In this document: one piece after another, positions 51,213 through 60,153 of the stretch
How positions within the stretch are numbered: the first letter of the stretch is position 1
Layout of the letters: the number at the start of each line of letters is the position of its first letter
Assembly (NCBI GenBank): GCA_963704825.1
Contig: CAVPHV010000003.1
Span: 248,001-312,000, forward strand
DNA length: 64,000 nt
From: CAVPHV01 sp963704825
GTDB taxonomy: Bacteria > Actinomycetota > Acidimicrobiia > Spongiisociales > UBA5794
Direction of reading: 5' to 3'
The notes under the pieces: generated by a model
The model's database searches: none
What the model saw: only the letters and a program-made list of their open reading frames with translations
Told to the model about the DNA's origin: nothing
Translations under genes and position numbers: made by a program

Positions 51213-51244
51213 GAAGATGCCCGGCCCCACGGCCGGGCATCTTC
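51213..51244. terminator. Bidirectional terminator-like hairpin between convergent genes
   Basis: GAAGATGCCCGGCC is followed by CCAC and the exact reverse complement, a 14-bp perfect stem. It lies 22 bases after the hydrolase stop and touches the stop of the convergent flippase gene. No clear T-tract exists on either side, as is usual in high-GC actinobacteria. Confidence 0.75.
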
Positions 51245-52844
51245 ACGTTGGGTCGCTTGATGGCTCCGCCGGTTTGGCGGTCCGCTTCCGCTTGGGTCGG
51301 AACGAACGCCACGCCAAGGGCAGGTCGAGTTCGTCGCCGTAGCGGCGCAGGAACACCACGTAGATTCCGCCGGCGATCACGGCGTACGCTACGAACGTCG
51401 GCCATGTCGTCCCGCCGACGGCTCGTGCCGCCAGCCCGACACCTCCAAAAATGAGAGCGGAGGCGACGGAGGCATGGCGCGCCCCCGGGCCCCACGGGAA
51501 GAATCGGAGATAGCGACCCACCTGGAAGAGCGGGAGAGCGTTGGCGATGACACGGCTCGCCGCCCAGGCGATGGCGGCGCCTTCGATCCCGAATTGCGGG
51601 ATGAGGATGAGGTTGAGGACCACATTGGAGGTGAGGGTGACGGCGGTGTTGCCCAAGCTCCATGTGCTCTTGCCTGCCATCAGCAGGAGCATGTCGACGG
51701 GACCTGCCGCCGACCCGATCATGGCCGACCCCGCCAGGATGACGACGACGGTGGAGCCCTCCGTGAATTCCGGTCCGAAGATGCCGAGCAGGAGCGGAGC
51801 GAAAATCGCGATGGCGAGATACTGAGGCCATGTGATCGCCACGAGCCACCCGGTGGCGGTTTGGTAAACGGCGCTCGTGCGTTGGTGGTGACCTTCAGCC
51901 AGCAAGCTCGAGAACATCGGCTGGGCTACCTGCCCAATCGAAGCGGCAACAAAGAGCCCAAGTTGGATCAGCCGGGTAGCGACGGCGTAGATGCCGGCAT
52001 CGCGCGGCGACATGATGGCGCCGACGATGACGATGTCGATCCATTGCACCCCGATCCGGAAGATGGCGGCAAGCGAACGGGGAAGGGTGAACGACCAGAA
52101 ATCCTTGGCAATCCGGCCGAACGATCTGAGTGACGCGGCGCCATCGCCATGGCCGTCAAGCCACCGGCGGCGAAGTACTTCGAGCCAGACGAGACCGGCG
52201 CCGAGTCCGACGACATACGGGGATGCCCAGGCCAGGGCGGTCAGCGATGCACCCGCACCCGCGATGATGGCGACCCACACGAGAATGGGCTGGGACCCTG
52301 CTCGGCCGAATCGATCGATGACCGCAGTCGGCACCATCGTGGCAAAGCCGCGGGTTGCGCCCAGCACGGCGAGGTACAGCGAGGCGAGGGGGACGATCGG
52401 CGCCAGTACCCGCAGGTAGTCGGCGATGATTGCCTCGGACTCGCCCCCGCCGAATGCTCCGGCAAGGGTGTCGGCACCGAACCAGACGGCAACCCCGAAC
52501 ACCACTCCGAGCACAGCGACGGGAATGAGCCCGACTTCCATGATCGGGCGCAATTCCGCTGATCGATTCAGGCTCAGGGCCCGCGAGGTCTCGCGGATCA
52601 GGCCGGTATCGCTGCCGAGGGTGCCGGCTACGGCAAGGATCTGGAAGACCGCAATGGTGACGAGGAACTCGCCGGAACCCTCAGCTCCCAGCAACTGGCC
52701 GAGGACGACGTAGAGGGCGATACCGGCGACGGCGGCAAACAACACGCCGAGAAGATTCAGGGCACCTCCGCGAGCAAGTTGAGAAACATCCGCGGCGCGG
52801 GCGCTCTCGGTTGGCTCGGCAGCGGGGTCGACCGGGCCGCTCAT
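51243..52844 (-). CDS. Polysaccharide flippase (Wzx-like, MOP superfamily)
   Basis: Integral membrane protein of 533 residues with about 14 hydrophobic segments. Typical MOP/oligosaccharide flippase pattern: an N-terminal basic stretch, FAAVAGIALYVVLGQLLGAEGSGEF, repeated G-rich helices and PMFSSLLAEGHHQ loop. It should move lipid-linked repeat units across the membrane for the polysaccharide locus that includes the sugar transferase and the Wzz-like protein. ATG 52844 is used. The last 25 residues are basic and Pro-rich. It is convergent with the second hydrolase gene. O-antigen-type polymerase (Wzy) is not visible in the window. Confidence 0.88.
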   Translation of the reverse strand: MSGPVDPAAEPTESARAADVSQLARGGALNLLGVLFAAVAGIALYVVLGQLLGAEGSGEFLVTIAVFQILAVAGTLGSDTGLIRETSRALSLNRSAELRPIMEVGLIPVAVLGVVFGVAVWFGADTLAGAFGGGESEAIIADYLRVLAPIVPLASLYLAVLGATRGFATMVPTAVIDRFGRAGSQPILVWVAIIAGAGASLTALAWASPYVVGLGAGLVWLEVLRRRWLDGHGDGAASLRSFGRIAKDFWSFTLPRSLAAIFRIGVQWIDIVIVGAIMSPRDAGIYAVATRLIQLGLFVAASIGQVAQPMFSSLLAEGHHQRTSAVYQTATGWLVAITWPQYLAIAIFAPLLLGIFGPEFTEGSTVVVILAGSAMIGSAAGPVDMLLLMAGKSTWSLGNTAVTLTSNVVLNLILIPQFGIEGAAIAWAASRVIANALPLFQVGRYLRFFPWGPGARHASVASALIFGGVGLAARAVGGTTWPTFVAYAVIAGGIYVVFLRRYGDELDLPLAWRSFRPKRKRTAKPAEPSSDPT

Positions 52845-53130
52845 GGGCGGGTATCCAGGCGCGACCGCGATCCGCTGCGGCGTGATTCGGCGGTGCCGGT
52901 GATCATGATGGGCACAGGCCCGCTTTGAGTAGCCCCCACAAAAGGCCCTACCCCCTTGTCGCTACCTTGCCGAAGAGTGATGTACAACTTCGAACGGATG
53001 TGACGTCGCACACGTGGTCGATCGGTAGGCCGGACACCAGATTCTTCAACAACCTTGCGGCCCTGCGTCGTATAGTAGGCCGCTCCGGGCCCCCGGGAAA
53101 CCCTCGGAATTGGGTCCAAAAGGGGGAGCA

Positions 53131-54669
53131 TTGACACAGCAGATGGGCCAGTCTCGCCAGGTGGATGAGGCCGCGCGCCCACTCCAGCTCCGTGATTATG
53201 TGGAAGTGCTGCGGCGGCGCCGCTGGCTGATCATCTTCATGGTGTTCCTCGGCGGGGCCTTGGCTGCGCTGTATGCCTTCAACCGGCAACCGCAGTACGT
53301 CTCACAGGCCTCGGTGCTGGTGCGCCCGATCGAAGTGGACGTGGCCAGGACCTCGATTCGCCCTGATCAACTCGTGAACATGTTCACCGAGAAGGAGGTC
53401 ACCGGTTCACTCGACGTGGCCGTGGACGTGGTCAAGGAGATCGACAACAATCCTGCGCCCCAGAAACTCCTGGAGAACCTGTCAATCGTTGTGGTGAATG
53501 ACACCCAGGTCCTCAGGATCTCGTATCAGGATGCTTCGCCCGAGCGAGCGCAAAGGATTGCTCAGTCGTTCGCCGATGTCTACCTCGAGCAGCGCGAAGA
53601 ACACGCCGAGGCCAAGGTGGCAAAGCGAGCGGGGGAGATCGATGCGGCAATTGAACGAGTCGATACCGAGCTGCTCGAGGTGAACACCCTGATCTCGCGG
53701 AGTGAGGAAGGATCGCTGGTGAGGATCGCCGCCGAAACGCGGCGGGATTCCCTGCTGAAAGAGCGCGACCAATTGCAGGCCTCTCTGGCCGACGTCGAGT
53801 CCCTGAGCGTCGATGGCGGCGAGGTGATCAGTGAGGCAACGCTTCCCAAGAACCCGGTGAGCCCGCCCAACTGGATGATGGTCACCATCGGCTTGATGGG
53901 AGGGTTCATCGTCGGCGTGCCGTTGGCGTTCGCCCGTGACAGCCTCGACGACCGGATCCGCTCCGGCAAAGACCTCGAGCGGGCGTTTGGGTTCCCCGTC
54001 CTCGTCTCCATCCCCGGCTTCGGCTCCTGGCTCAACCAGGAGCACGACAGCGGCGAGCCGACCATCCTGGCTCACCCCGATCAGCCGCCCGCAGAGTCTT
54101 TCCGCAGGCTGCGCAGCACACTGCTTGCGGTGGCCCGCGACGAGGCGGTGTCGTCCATCCTGGTAACCAGCTCTGTTGCCGACGAGGGGGCGCCGAACGT
54201 GGCCACGGACCTCGCAATCGCCTTTGCCCAGTCGGGTACCGATGTGCTGTTGATCTCGGCCAATTTCCAGGACTCTGCGGTCGACCGTCTGCTCGGCCTC
54301 GAGGACGAACCGGGGCTGGGGGATATCTTGCTCGGTGACCTCAAACCGCATGAAGCGGTGCGAACGGTTGCCGGCGTGCCATCGACGTTGCGGGTCATTC
54401 CCTCCGGAGCGCGACTCGACAATCCGAGCGACGCGTTGGACTCGCCCGTCATCGAGAAGGTGTTGGCCGGTCACGATGTCCCCTACGAGTTCCTGATCGT
54501 CGAGGCCCCGCCGGTGGTTGACGCAGCCGATGCCCTCAGCCTGGCCCAATTGACCGGAGGCGTGGCCCTCTGCGTCCGGTCGTGGTCGAGTTACATGTCG
54601 ACGGTCGACAGCGCACTGGGTCAACTCGACCACGTCAGGGCGAACATCCTCGGCGTGGTCCTCACCTGA
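53131..54669 (+). CDS. Wzz/BY-kinase fusion with degenerate ATPase
   Basis: Polysaccharide co-polymerase (512 residues). It begins with a Wzz chain-length domain: membrane helix WLIIFMVFLGGALAALYAF, periplasmic alpha/beta part with a helical AKVAKRAGEIDAAIERVDTELLEV stalk, and second helix WMMVTIGLMGGFIVGVPLAF. A cytosolic tyrosine-kinase-like domain (about 320-512) follows. In active kinases Walker A is GEGKS-T; here it reads SSVADEGAPNVATDLA. LLIDADLR becomes LLISANFQ, and the Walker B Asp becomes LIVEAPP. No C-terminal Tyr cluster is present. So the ATPase is likely inactive, leaving a regulatory scaffold. TTG 53131 follows AGGGGGAG; ATG 53143 is an alternative. Confidence 0.82.
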   Translation: MTQQMGQSRQVDEAARPLQLRDYVEVLRRRRWLIIFMVFLGGALAALYAFNRQPQYVSQASVLVRPIEVDVARTSIRPDQLVNMFTEKEVTGSLDVAVDVVKEIDNNPAPQKLLENLSIVVVNDTQVLRISYQDASPERAQRIAQSFADVYLEQREEHAEAKVAKRAGEIDAAIERVDTELLEVNTLISRSEEGSLVRIAAETRRDSLLKERDQLQASLADVESLSVDGGEVISEATLPKNPVSPPNWMMVTIGLMGGFIVGVPLAFARDSLDDRIRSGKDLERAFGFPVLVSIPGFGSWLNQEHDSGEPTILAHPDQPPAESFRRLRSTLLAVARDEAVSSILVTSSVADEGAPNVATDLAIAFAQSGTDVLLISANFQDSAVDRLLGLEDEPGLGDILLGDLKPHEAVRTVAGVPSTLRVIPSGARLDNPSDALDSPVIEKVLAGHDVPYEFLIVEAPPVVDAADALSLAQLTGGVALCVRSWSSYMSTVDSALGQLDHVRANILGVVLT

Positions 54670-54691
54670 CCGACTTCGACTGGGGCAACGT

Positions 54692-56464
54692 TCAGACCGC
54701 CCAGAACAGCGGCACCGTGACCAGGATGACCAGGATCATGGCGAGAGAGATCGGGGCGCCGAGCCTGGCGTAGTCGGTGTAGCGGTACCCGCCGGGGCCG
54801 TACACCATGGTGTTGGTCTGGTACCCGATCGGGGTCAGGAACGAGGCTGAGGCGGCGACCGCCACGGCGATGGCGAAGCCCCGCACGTCGTCGAGGCCCA
54901 GTTCGATGGCCGCCGAGATGGCGATGGGGAACATGATCAGAGCCGCTGCCGTGTTCGACACCAGTTCGGTCAGAACCACGGTGGCCAACACGATGCCGAG
55001 GAGCGCGCCGATGGCGCCGATCGACCCAAAAACGTCCACCATGCCGGACGCGATCGACCCGGCGAGGCCCGACACTTGCATCGCAGCCGCCAGTCCAAAG
55101 CCACCTGCCATGGTGAGAATCACATCCAGATCGATGGCGTTCTTGGCTTCGCCCGGGGTGAGCACCCGAAACGCCAGGACGGTCATCGCGCCGAGCAGCA
55201 CAGCCTCCAGGGCGGGGAGCACACCGGTGGCGGCGAGCAGGACCGCGCCAATCGTTGCGACGGCGACGATCGGGCCGCCCCGCCGTGGTGTGAGCGGCAC
55301 CTCGCCGAGGGGAGAAATGAGGAGGAAGTCGGGCCGATCGCGCCAGCGACTCCGAAAGCGGGGGTCGGCCAGGAGGACAAGCGTGTCGCCCACTCGCACC
55401 GTCACATCGCCCAGCTTGGCGTCGATCCGCTGTCCGGCACGGTGAATGGCAACCACGGCAGCCTGGTAGTAGCCCCGGAACCGAAAGCCCTTCAGTGTGT
55501 GCCCCACCAGCGGCGACGTCGCTCCGACCACGACTTCGAAGAAGCTCGAGCGGGAGGTGTCGAACTCATCGAATTGCTCACTCTCCGTCGATTCGAGCCC
55601 GGGGATCGCCATGAGGTCGACGACCTGGTCGACCCGGCCGGCGAAGCGGAGCCGGTCCGCTCCGTGGAGCGCCATCTCGGGCCGAACCGGAGCGAGGATC
55701 TCGTCGCCGCGCACGATCTCGACGAGGAATACGCCGGCGAGATTGCGCAGCCCGCCGCCTTCTACTGTCGTCCCGTCGAGGGGCCCGTCCGAGGCAACCA
55801 GCATGTCGATGATGAACTCGCGTCCGGCAGCACCGAGGTCGGCACGGATCGAGGCCCGTTCCGGCAGAACCCGCGGTGCCAGACCAACCACCAGGATCAG
55901 GCCGACGATGGCCACCGGCAGTCCGACGACGGTGATTTCGAAGAACGACAGTGGTTCGTAGCCGGCCTGAGCGAGCAGGCCGGAGACGACGAGATTGGTC
56001 GAAGTCCCGATCAGTGTGACAGTCCCGCCGAGGATTGCAGCAAACGACAATGGCATGAGGTAGCTCGACGGGGACTTGCCGTGGCGCGAGCTCCACGACG
56101 AAATATGGGGCACCATCATTGCAACGATCGGTGTGTTGTTGAGCACACTCGAGGCGACCAGCACCGGAGGCAGGACGCGGCCCAGCGTTGCCCGCACCGA
56201 ACCGCCGGTTTGCAGGGCTCGATCGACGAGCGGGACCAGGAGACCAGTCGCCGTCACGGCCTTTGCCAAGATGTAGAGGAGGGCGACGGTGATCGGGGCC
56301 GGGTTGGAGAAGCCGGCGAACGCCTGCTCGGCGTTGATCACCCCAGTGAGGAGCAAGATCGCGGTGCCGGCCAGCATCGCTGCCGCCGGCGCGAGCAGCT
56401 CGCGCGCCAGGGCGTAGACGACTGCAGCCAGCACCAAGATGGTGATCCAAGCTTCCGCATTCAT
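54692..56464 (-). CDS. SLC13/DASS-family carrier with two TrkA-C domains
   Basis: 590-residue inner-membrane carrier. SLC13-type helices in two halves (about 1-195 and 400-590) each contain a conserved hairpin: VLNNTPIVAMMVPHI and GTSTNLVVSGLL in the first, ELVSNTAAALIMFPIAI and PIGYQTNTMVYGPGGY in the second. The middle carries two RCK-C (TrkA-C) ligand-binding domains (about 215-385). This layout matches the SAC1/SLT group, many of which transport sulfate. Sulfate would feed the PAPS used by the sulfotransferase at 45893. Substrate is inferred. It is divergent from the sugar transferase gene, with which it shares the 306-base promoter region. Confidence 0.86.
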   Translation of the reverse strand: MNAEAWITILVLAAVVYALARELLAPAAAMLAGTAILLLTGVINAEQAFAGFSNPAPITVALLYILAKAVTATGLLVPLVDRALQTGGSVRATLGRVLPPVLVASSVLNNTPIVAMMVPHISSWSSRHGKSPSSYLMPLSFAAILGGTVTLIGTSTNLVVSGLLAQAGYEPLSFFEITVVGLPVAIVGLILVVGLAPRVLPERASIRADLGAAGREFIIDMLVASDGPLDGTTVEGGGLRNLAGVFLVEIVRGDEILAPVRPEMALHGADRLRFAGRVDQVVDLMAIPGLESTESEQFDEFDTSRSSFFEVVVGATSPLVGHTLKGFRFRGYYQAAVVAIHRAGQRIDAKLGDVTVRVGDTLVLLADPRFRSRWRDRPDFLLISPLGEVPLTPRRGGPIVAVATIGAVLLAATGVLPALEAVLLGAMTVLAFRVLTPGEAKNAIDLDVILTMAGGFGLAAAMQVSGLAGSIASGMVDVFGSIGAIGALLGIVLATVVLTELVSNTAAALIMFPIAISAAIELGLDDVRGFAIAVAVAASASFLTPIGYQTNTMVYGPGGYRYTDYARLGAPISLAMILVILVTVPLFWAV

Positions 56465-56770
56465 TCGATATCCGCCGCACGAAGACCCATGTCGGAACCG
56501 ACGCTAGCGGGCGAATTGCCGCGCACGGTGATCCCGTGCGCGCGGATCGGGGTTGAGTCTGACCCGAAATGGGCTGCTCACCGGCCCGGTGCTCTCGCGA
56601 TGACTAGTCAATCTGAACAAAGTTGAACGACCTTGCACAGCGACAAAAAAAGAGCGTAGAGTCAGGGGGACCAGAGAACAGGTATCACGAGGGAGTTACC
56701 GTTATCTGATCGTAGGAAGGCAGTCGACGGCGAACGGCCGCACTGTAGAGGCATTCACATGTAGGGTGCC
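56465..56770. promoter_or_regulatory. Divergent promoter region with palindrome and sigma70-like boxes
   Basis: This 306-base gap has no gene. TTGCAC (56633-56638) and TAGAGT (56657-56662), 18 bases apart, form a plausible vegetative promoter for the plus-strand sugar transferase gene. TGACTAGTCA (56601-56610) is a perfect palindrome just upstream that could be an operator. An AAAAAAA run separates the boxes. The minus-strand promoter for the SLC13 gene is not obvious. Confidence 0.5.
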
Positions 56771-57598
56771 ATGTTGGGCTTGGAACATAGGGGGAAGGCA
56801 AAAATGGGGGCAGACGCGGGGGAATTGGCGTTCGGTGCCGAGCGCGCCATCCGGGAAGCATTCGAGGCGTCGCGCATTGAGCCGGCGACGCCGACTCATA
56901 CCGACGATGTAGTAATCGACCTGCGCACCGGCGAGCCGGTCGTGCAGCTTCCCAGTCGACATGAGTCGGCCGGATGGACGCTGACCGAGGCACCGACGTG
57001 GCAGTTGGCACTGAAACGGGCCATGGACGCGATCATCTCGATCACATCCATAGTGCTGCTTGCTCCAGTGTTGCTGGCGTGCGCACTCGCCGTGAAGATC
57101 ACATCACCCGGTCCGGTGTTCTATACCAGTTGGCGGGTAGGCAGGAACGGTGAGGTGTTCCGGTTCCGCAAGTTCCGTTCGATGCGACAAGACGCCGAGG
57201 AGGCGAAGGTGGAACTCGCCGCTCTGAACGAGCAGACGGGGCCGATCTTCAAGATTCGTGAAGACCCCAGGATCACCCCGGTCGGCCGTTGGCTGCGTCG
57301 GACGTCGCTCGACGAGCTGCCTCAGCTCTTTCACGTGGCTTCCGGCCGGATGAGCCTGGTCGGACCCCGTCCGCATCTTCCGGAGGAGGTCGCGATGTAC
57401 GGCGCCCGGGCCTATCAGCGACTCAGCGTGAAGCCCGGTGTCACCTGCATCTGGCAGGTCAGCGGACGTTCGGACCTCGACTTCGACACCTGGATTGATC
57501 TCGACCTCGAGTACATCCAGCGGTGGAGCCTCTGGTCGGACCTCAAGCTGCTGATTCTCACTGTGCCGGCCGTGCTCAGCGGCCGCGGCGCCTACTAG
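56771..57598 (+). CDS. Undecaprenyl-phosphate sugar-1-phosphate transferase
   Basis: Initiating transferase of the polysaccharide pathway (275 residues): moves a sugar-1-phosphate from UDP-sugar onto undecaprenyl phosphate. Bacterial sugar transferase (PF02397-like) motifs are complete: a membrane segment (IISITSIVLLAPVLLACALAV), SPGPVFYTSWRVGRNGEVFRFRKFRSM, DPRITPVGRWLRRTSLDELPQL, MSLVGPRPHLP and a GVTCIWQVSGRSDLDFDTW end. It lacks the four N-terminal helices of WcaJ/WbaP, so it is the short form with a single membrane-dipping helix. A disordered N-terminus of about 75 residues precedes. An alternative start at ATG 56804 has a better GGGGAAGG site. Confidence 0.9.
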   Translation: MLGLEHRGKAKMGADAGELAFGAERAIREAFEASRIEPATPTHTDDVVIDLRTGEPVVQLPSRHESAGWTLTEAPTWQLALKRAMDAIISITSIVLLAPVLLACALAVKITSPGPVFYTSWRVGRNGEVFRFRKFRSMRQDAEEAKVELAALNEQTGPIFKIREDPRITPVGRWLRRTSLDELPQLFHVASGRMSLVGPRPHLPEEVAMYGARAYQRLSVKPGVTCIWQVSGRSDLDFDTWIDLDLEYIQRWSLWSDLKLLILTVPAVLSGRGAY

Positions 57599-57623
57599 GC
57601 CGGGTCGGTTCAGGCCGGATCCA

Positions 57624-59006
57624 TCAGACGTCGGAGATGCGGCGTCGCGGCGAGCCAAGCGTGCCGCCTCGGCCGATGCCCTCATAGACAAAGCCGGCGC
57701 TGATAGCGGCGGACGGGTCCAGTATGTTGCGTCCGTCGATGATCAGGTTGCCGTGCATCAGCCCAGCCATTCGATGGAGGTCGAGCGACCCGAATTGTGG
57801 CCACTCGGTGATGATCACGGCGGCATCTGCCCGTTCGACGGCTTCGTAGGGGTCGGCAAGGATGCGCAGGTGACCTGCATCCGGTAGCGACGTCACGACC
57901 GGGTCGTGACCGACCACAACGGCTCCAAGCTGGCGCAGCTTTGCGGCGATTTGTGTCGCCGGGGCGTCCCTGGTGTCGTCGGTGTCGGGCTTGAAGGCAA
58001 TGCCGAGCAAGGCGACACGCTTGCCGCGCAGCGTGCCGAGGTGGGTCTGGAGCTTGCGGACGACCTCGAGACGCTGATAGTCGTTGACGGCGCCGATCGC
58101 CTGCAGCAGCGGCGGCTCGAAGCCATGCTCCCGAGCCGTGGTGGCGAGGGCGGTCAGGTCTTTGCCGAAGCAGGAACCACCCCAGCCCAAGCCCGCTCGC
58201 AGGAACTTGGGCGAGATGCGGTGGTCCATGCCCATGGCTTCGGCTACCTGGGTCACGTCCGCGCCGACCCGGTCACAGATCTGGGCGATCTCGTTGATGA
58301 AGCTGATCTTCATGGCCAGGAAGCTGTTCGATGCGTACTTGATGAGTTCGGCGGTGGACAGCGTCGTTTCGACGTACCCAACGGTGACGTCGCGTGGTGC
58401 CGGACTGGGCAGGGGGAATGATTGATCGAGGATCGGCTGATACAGGGCGCGCATCTTGGCGCGGGCGGTCGGATCATCGGATCCAACCACGATCCGGTCG
58501 GGATGGAGGAAATCCTCGATGGCCGTTCCGACCCGAAGGAACTCGGGATTGGCGACCATCGGAACCGAGGTGTCGTTGATCCCCCGCGCGTTCATCTCGT
58601 CCTCGATCAACGCGTGCACCCACTGATTGGTGCCGATAGGGACGGTGCTCTTGGTGACGATGACGGTTGGGCCGGTCAAGGCCGCACCGAGGGCGCGCAC
58701 CGCGGCGTCGAGTGCGGTCAGGTCTGGATTGCCGCTTGGGCCCGATGGCGTACCGACCGACAGGAAGACGATTTCAGCATCCGCGGCGCCGCGGCCGATG
58801 TCGCTGGTGAACGCAAGGCGTCCGGCGGCGACCTGGTCCGCCAGAAGCGAGTCGAGACCCGGCTCGTGGAAGGGGGCTTGGCCCTTCTCGAGCGTCGCAA
58901 GCCGATCGGGATCGACCTCGACGCCGAGTACCTCGTGGCCCAGAAACGCGAGGCAGGCGGCAACGACCGTGCCAACGTATCCGCTGCCGATAACGGTGAT
59001 CTTCAT
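57624..59006 (-). CDS. ugd: UDP-glucose 6-dehydrogenase
   Basis: NAD-dependent dehydrogenase (460 residues) oxidising UDP-glucose to UDP-glucuronate, giving the polymer acidic sugars. The N-terminal Rossmann fold is ITVIGSGYVGTVVAACLAFLGHEV; KSTVPIGTN is the central motif; the catalytic Cys lies in GLGWGGSCFGKD (family usual GGSCFPKD); and the C-terminal UDP-binding domain has LGIAFKPDTDDTRDAPA. GDP-mannose or UDP-ManNAc dehydrogenase would show different contacts, but these cannot be fully excluded. ATG 59006 follows GGGAGAAC; 23 codons upstream are open but unlike the family. It is divergent from the epimerase gene. Confidence 0.92.
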   Translation of the reverse strand: MKITVIGSGYVGTVVAACLAFLGHEVLGVEVDPDRLATLEKGQAPFHEPGLDSLLADQVAAGRLAFTSDIGRGAADAEIVFLSVGTPSGPSGNPDLTALDAAVRALGAALTGPTVIVTKSTVPIGTNQWVHALIEDEMNARGINDTSVPMVANPEFLRVGTAIEDFLHPDRIVVGSDDPTARAKMRALYQPILDQSFPLPSPAPRDVTVGYVETTLSTAELIKYASNSFLAMKISFINEIAQICDRVGADVTQVAEAMGMDHRISPKFLRAGLGWGGSCFGKDLTALATTAREHGFEPPLLQAIGAVNDYQRLEVVRKLQTHLGTLRGKRVALLGIAFKPDTDDTRDAPATQIAAKLRQLGAVVVGHDPVVTSLPDAGHLRILADPYEAVERADAAVIITEWPQFGSLDLHRMAGLMHGNLIIDGRNILDPSAAISAGFVYEGIGRGGTLGSPRRRISDV

Positions 59007-59152
59007 GAAGGTTCTCCCGAGCGAGCTCTTGCGGTGATGTATCGGTCTCATTCCACGGAGCCTGAACGCTCCCATCGCGGGCTGAGTCTACGATGCGCCC
59101 ATGAGTGCTCCGGGCAACCGCGGCGATTATCGACTCTGAGTTTGGAGGTCAA

Positions 59153-60100
59153 GTGATTACGAAGGCCCTCGTCACCGGTGGCGCAGGATTCATCGGCGCC
59201 AACCTCGTCGATCGTCTTGTGGACGACGGCGTTGAAGTGCTCGTCGTCGATGATCTCAGCACCGGTCGTCTCGAGCGGCTCGCCGCGGCCCGGGCCCGCG
59301 GCAGCGTGCACTTCCACCAAATGGACATCCGGGCTCCCGAACTGCGCGACGCGGTGGCGAGGTTCGGACCCGAAACGGTATTCCACATGGCCGCACAAAT
59401 CGATGTTCGCAAGTCGGTCACCGATCCGATGGACGATGCTTCCATCAACGTCGTCGGCACGGTGAACACGCTGCAGGCCGCGGTGGACGGCGGTGCCGCC
59501 AGGTTCGTGTTCTCGTCTTCGGGTGGTGCCACCTTCGGGGATGCCACGGTTTTCCCCACCCCGGAGTCTGAGCCGCGGCACCCCGAGTCGCCCTACGGCG
59601 TCGCCAAGAAGGTTGTCGACGACTACTTCTACTACTTCAAGCTTGCGTTCGGCCTCGACTACGTGTCACTCGGCTACGCGAACGTCTACGGACCGCGTCA
59701 GGATCCGCATGGCGAAGCCGGCGTGGTTGCGATCTTCTCGCAGCGGTTGCTCCAGGGCCAGCGCTGCACCATCTTCGGCGACGGGTCGCAGCTACGCGAC
59801 TACGTGTACGTCGAGGATGTGACCGATGCATGCGTTCGAGCTGCGGATTCTGGTGGTGGGCGCTATTTGAACATCGGAACCGGCCGAGAGACTTCGGTGA
59901 TCGACCTCTACGGCCACATCCGCGAGTTCGTGGGAAGCTCGCTTCAACCGGAGTTCGCGGCAGCCAAGGCCGGCGATATCCCGCGCAGTTGCCTCGATCC
60001 GGCGGCAGCCAAGGAGGTGCTCGGCTGGGAACCATGGACACCGCTGGAAACGGGCCTGCGCCGAACGGTCGAGTGGTTCCGCGCCAACCCCGAGTGGTGA
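59153..60100 (+). CDS. NAD-dependent sugar epimerase (extended SDR, GalE-like)
   Basis: A 315-residue nucleotide-sugar epimerase or dehydratase. Rossmann motif VTGGAGFIGANLVDRL, VVDDLSTGRLERL, a VFHMAAQIDVRKSV loop, catalytic SSSGG and YGVAKKVVDDYF (YxxxK) are intact, as is GDGSQLRDYVYVEDVTDA. It most likely interconverts UDP-sugars (UDP-glucose/galactose or N-acetyl forms) for the same polysaccharide as the neighbouring Ugd; UDP-xylose-type decarboxylation is possible. GTG 59153 is preceded by GGAGG and opens with the Rossmann motif within eight residues, so it is preferred to the longer frame. Confidence 0.88.
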   Translation: MITKALVTGGAGFIGANLVDRLVDDGVEVLVVDDLSTGRLERLAAARARGSVHFHQMDIRAPELRDAVARFGPETVFHMAAQIDVRKSVTDPMDDASINVVGTVNTLQAAVDGGAARFVFSSSGGATFGDATVFPTPESEPRHPESPYGVAKKVVDDYFYYFKLAFGLDYVSLGYANVYGPRQDPHGEAGVVAIFSQRLLQGQRCTIFGDGSQLRDYVYVEDVTDACVRAADSGGGRYLNIGTGRETSVIDLYGHIREFVGSSLQPEFAAAKAGDIPRSCLDPAAAKEVLGWEPWTPLETGLRRTVEWFRANPEW

Positions 60101-60153
60101 CCACCGGCCTCGCGTGACCTCGGAGCCGGCCGCGTCCCCCGTCAGGCTCTCAG

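Noticed and set aside
51213..51244. Attachment site or mobile-element end at the perfect hairpin
   Set aside because: No integrase, direct repeat or composition change is nearby, and its position between convergent stops fits a terminator.
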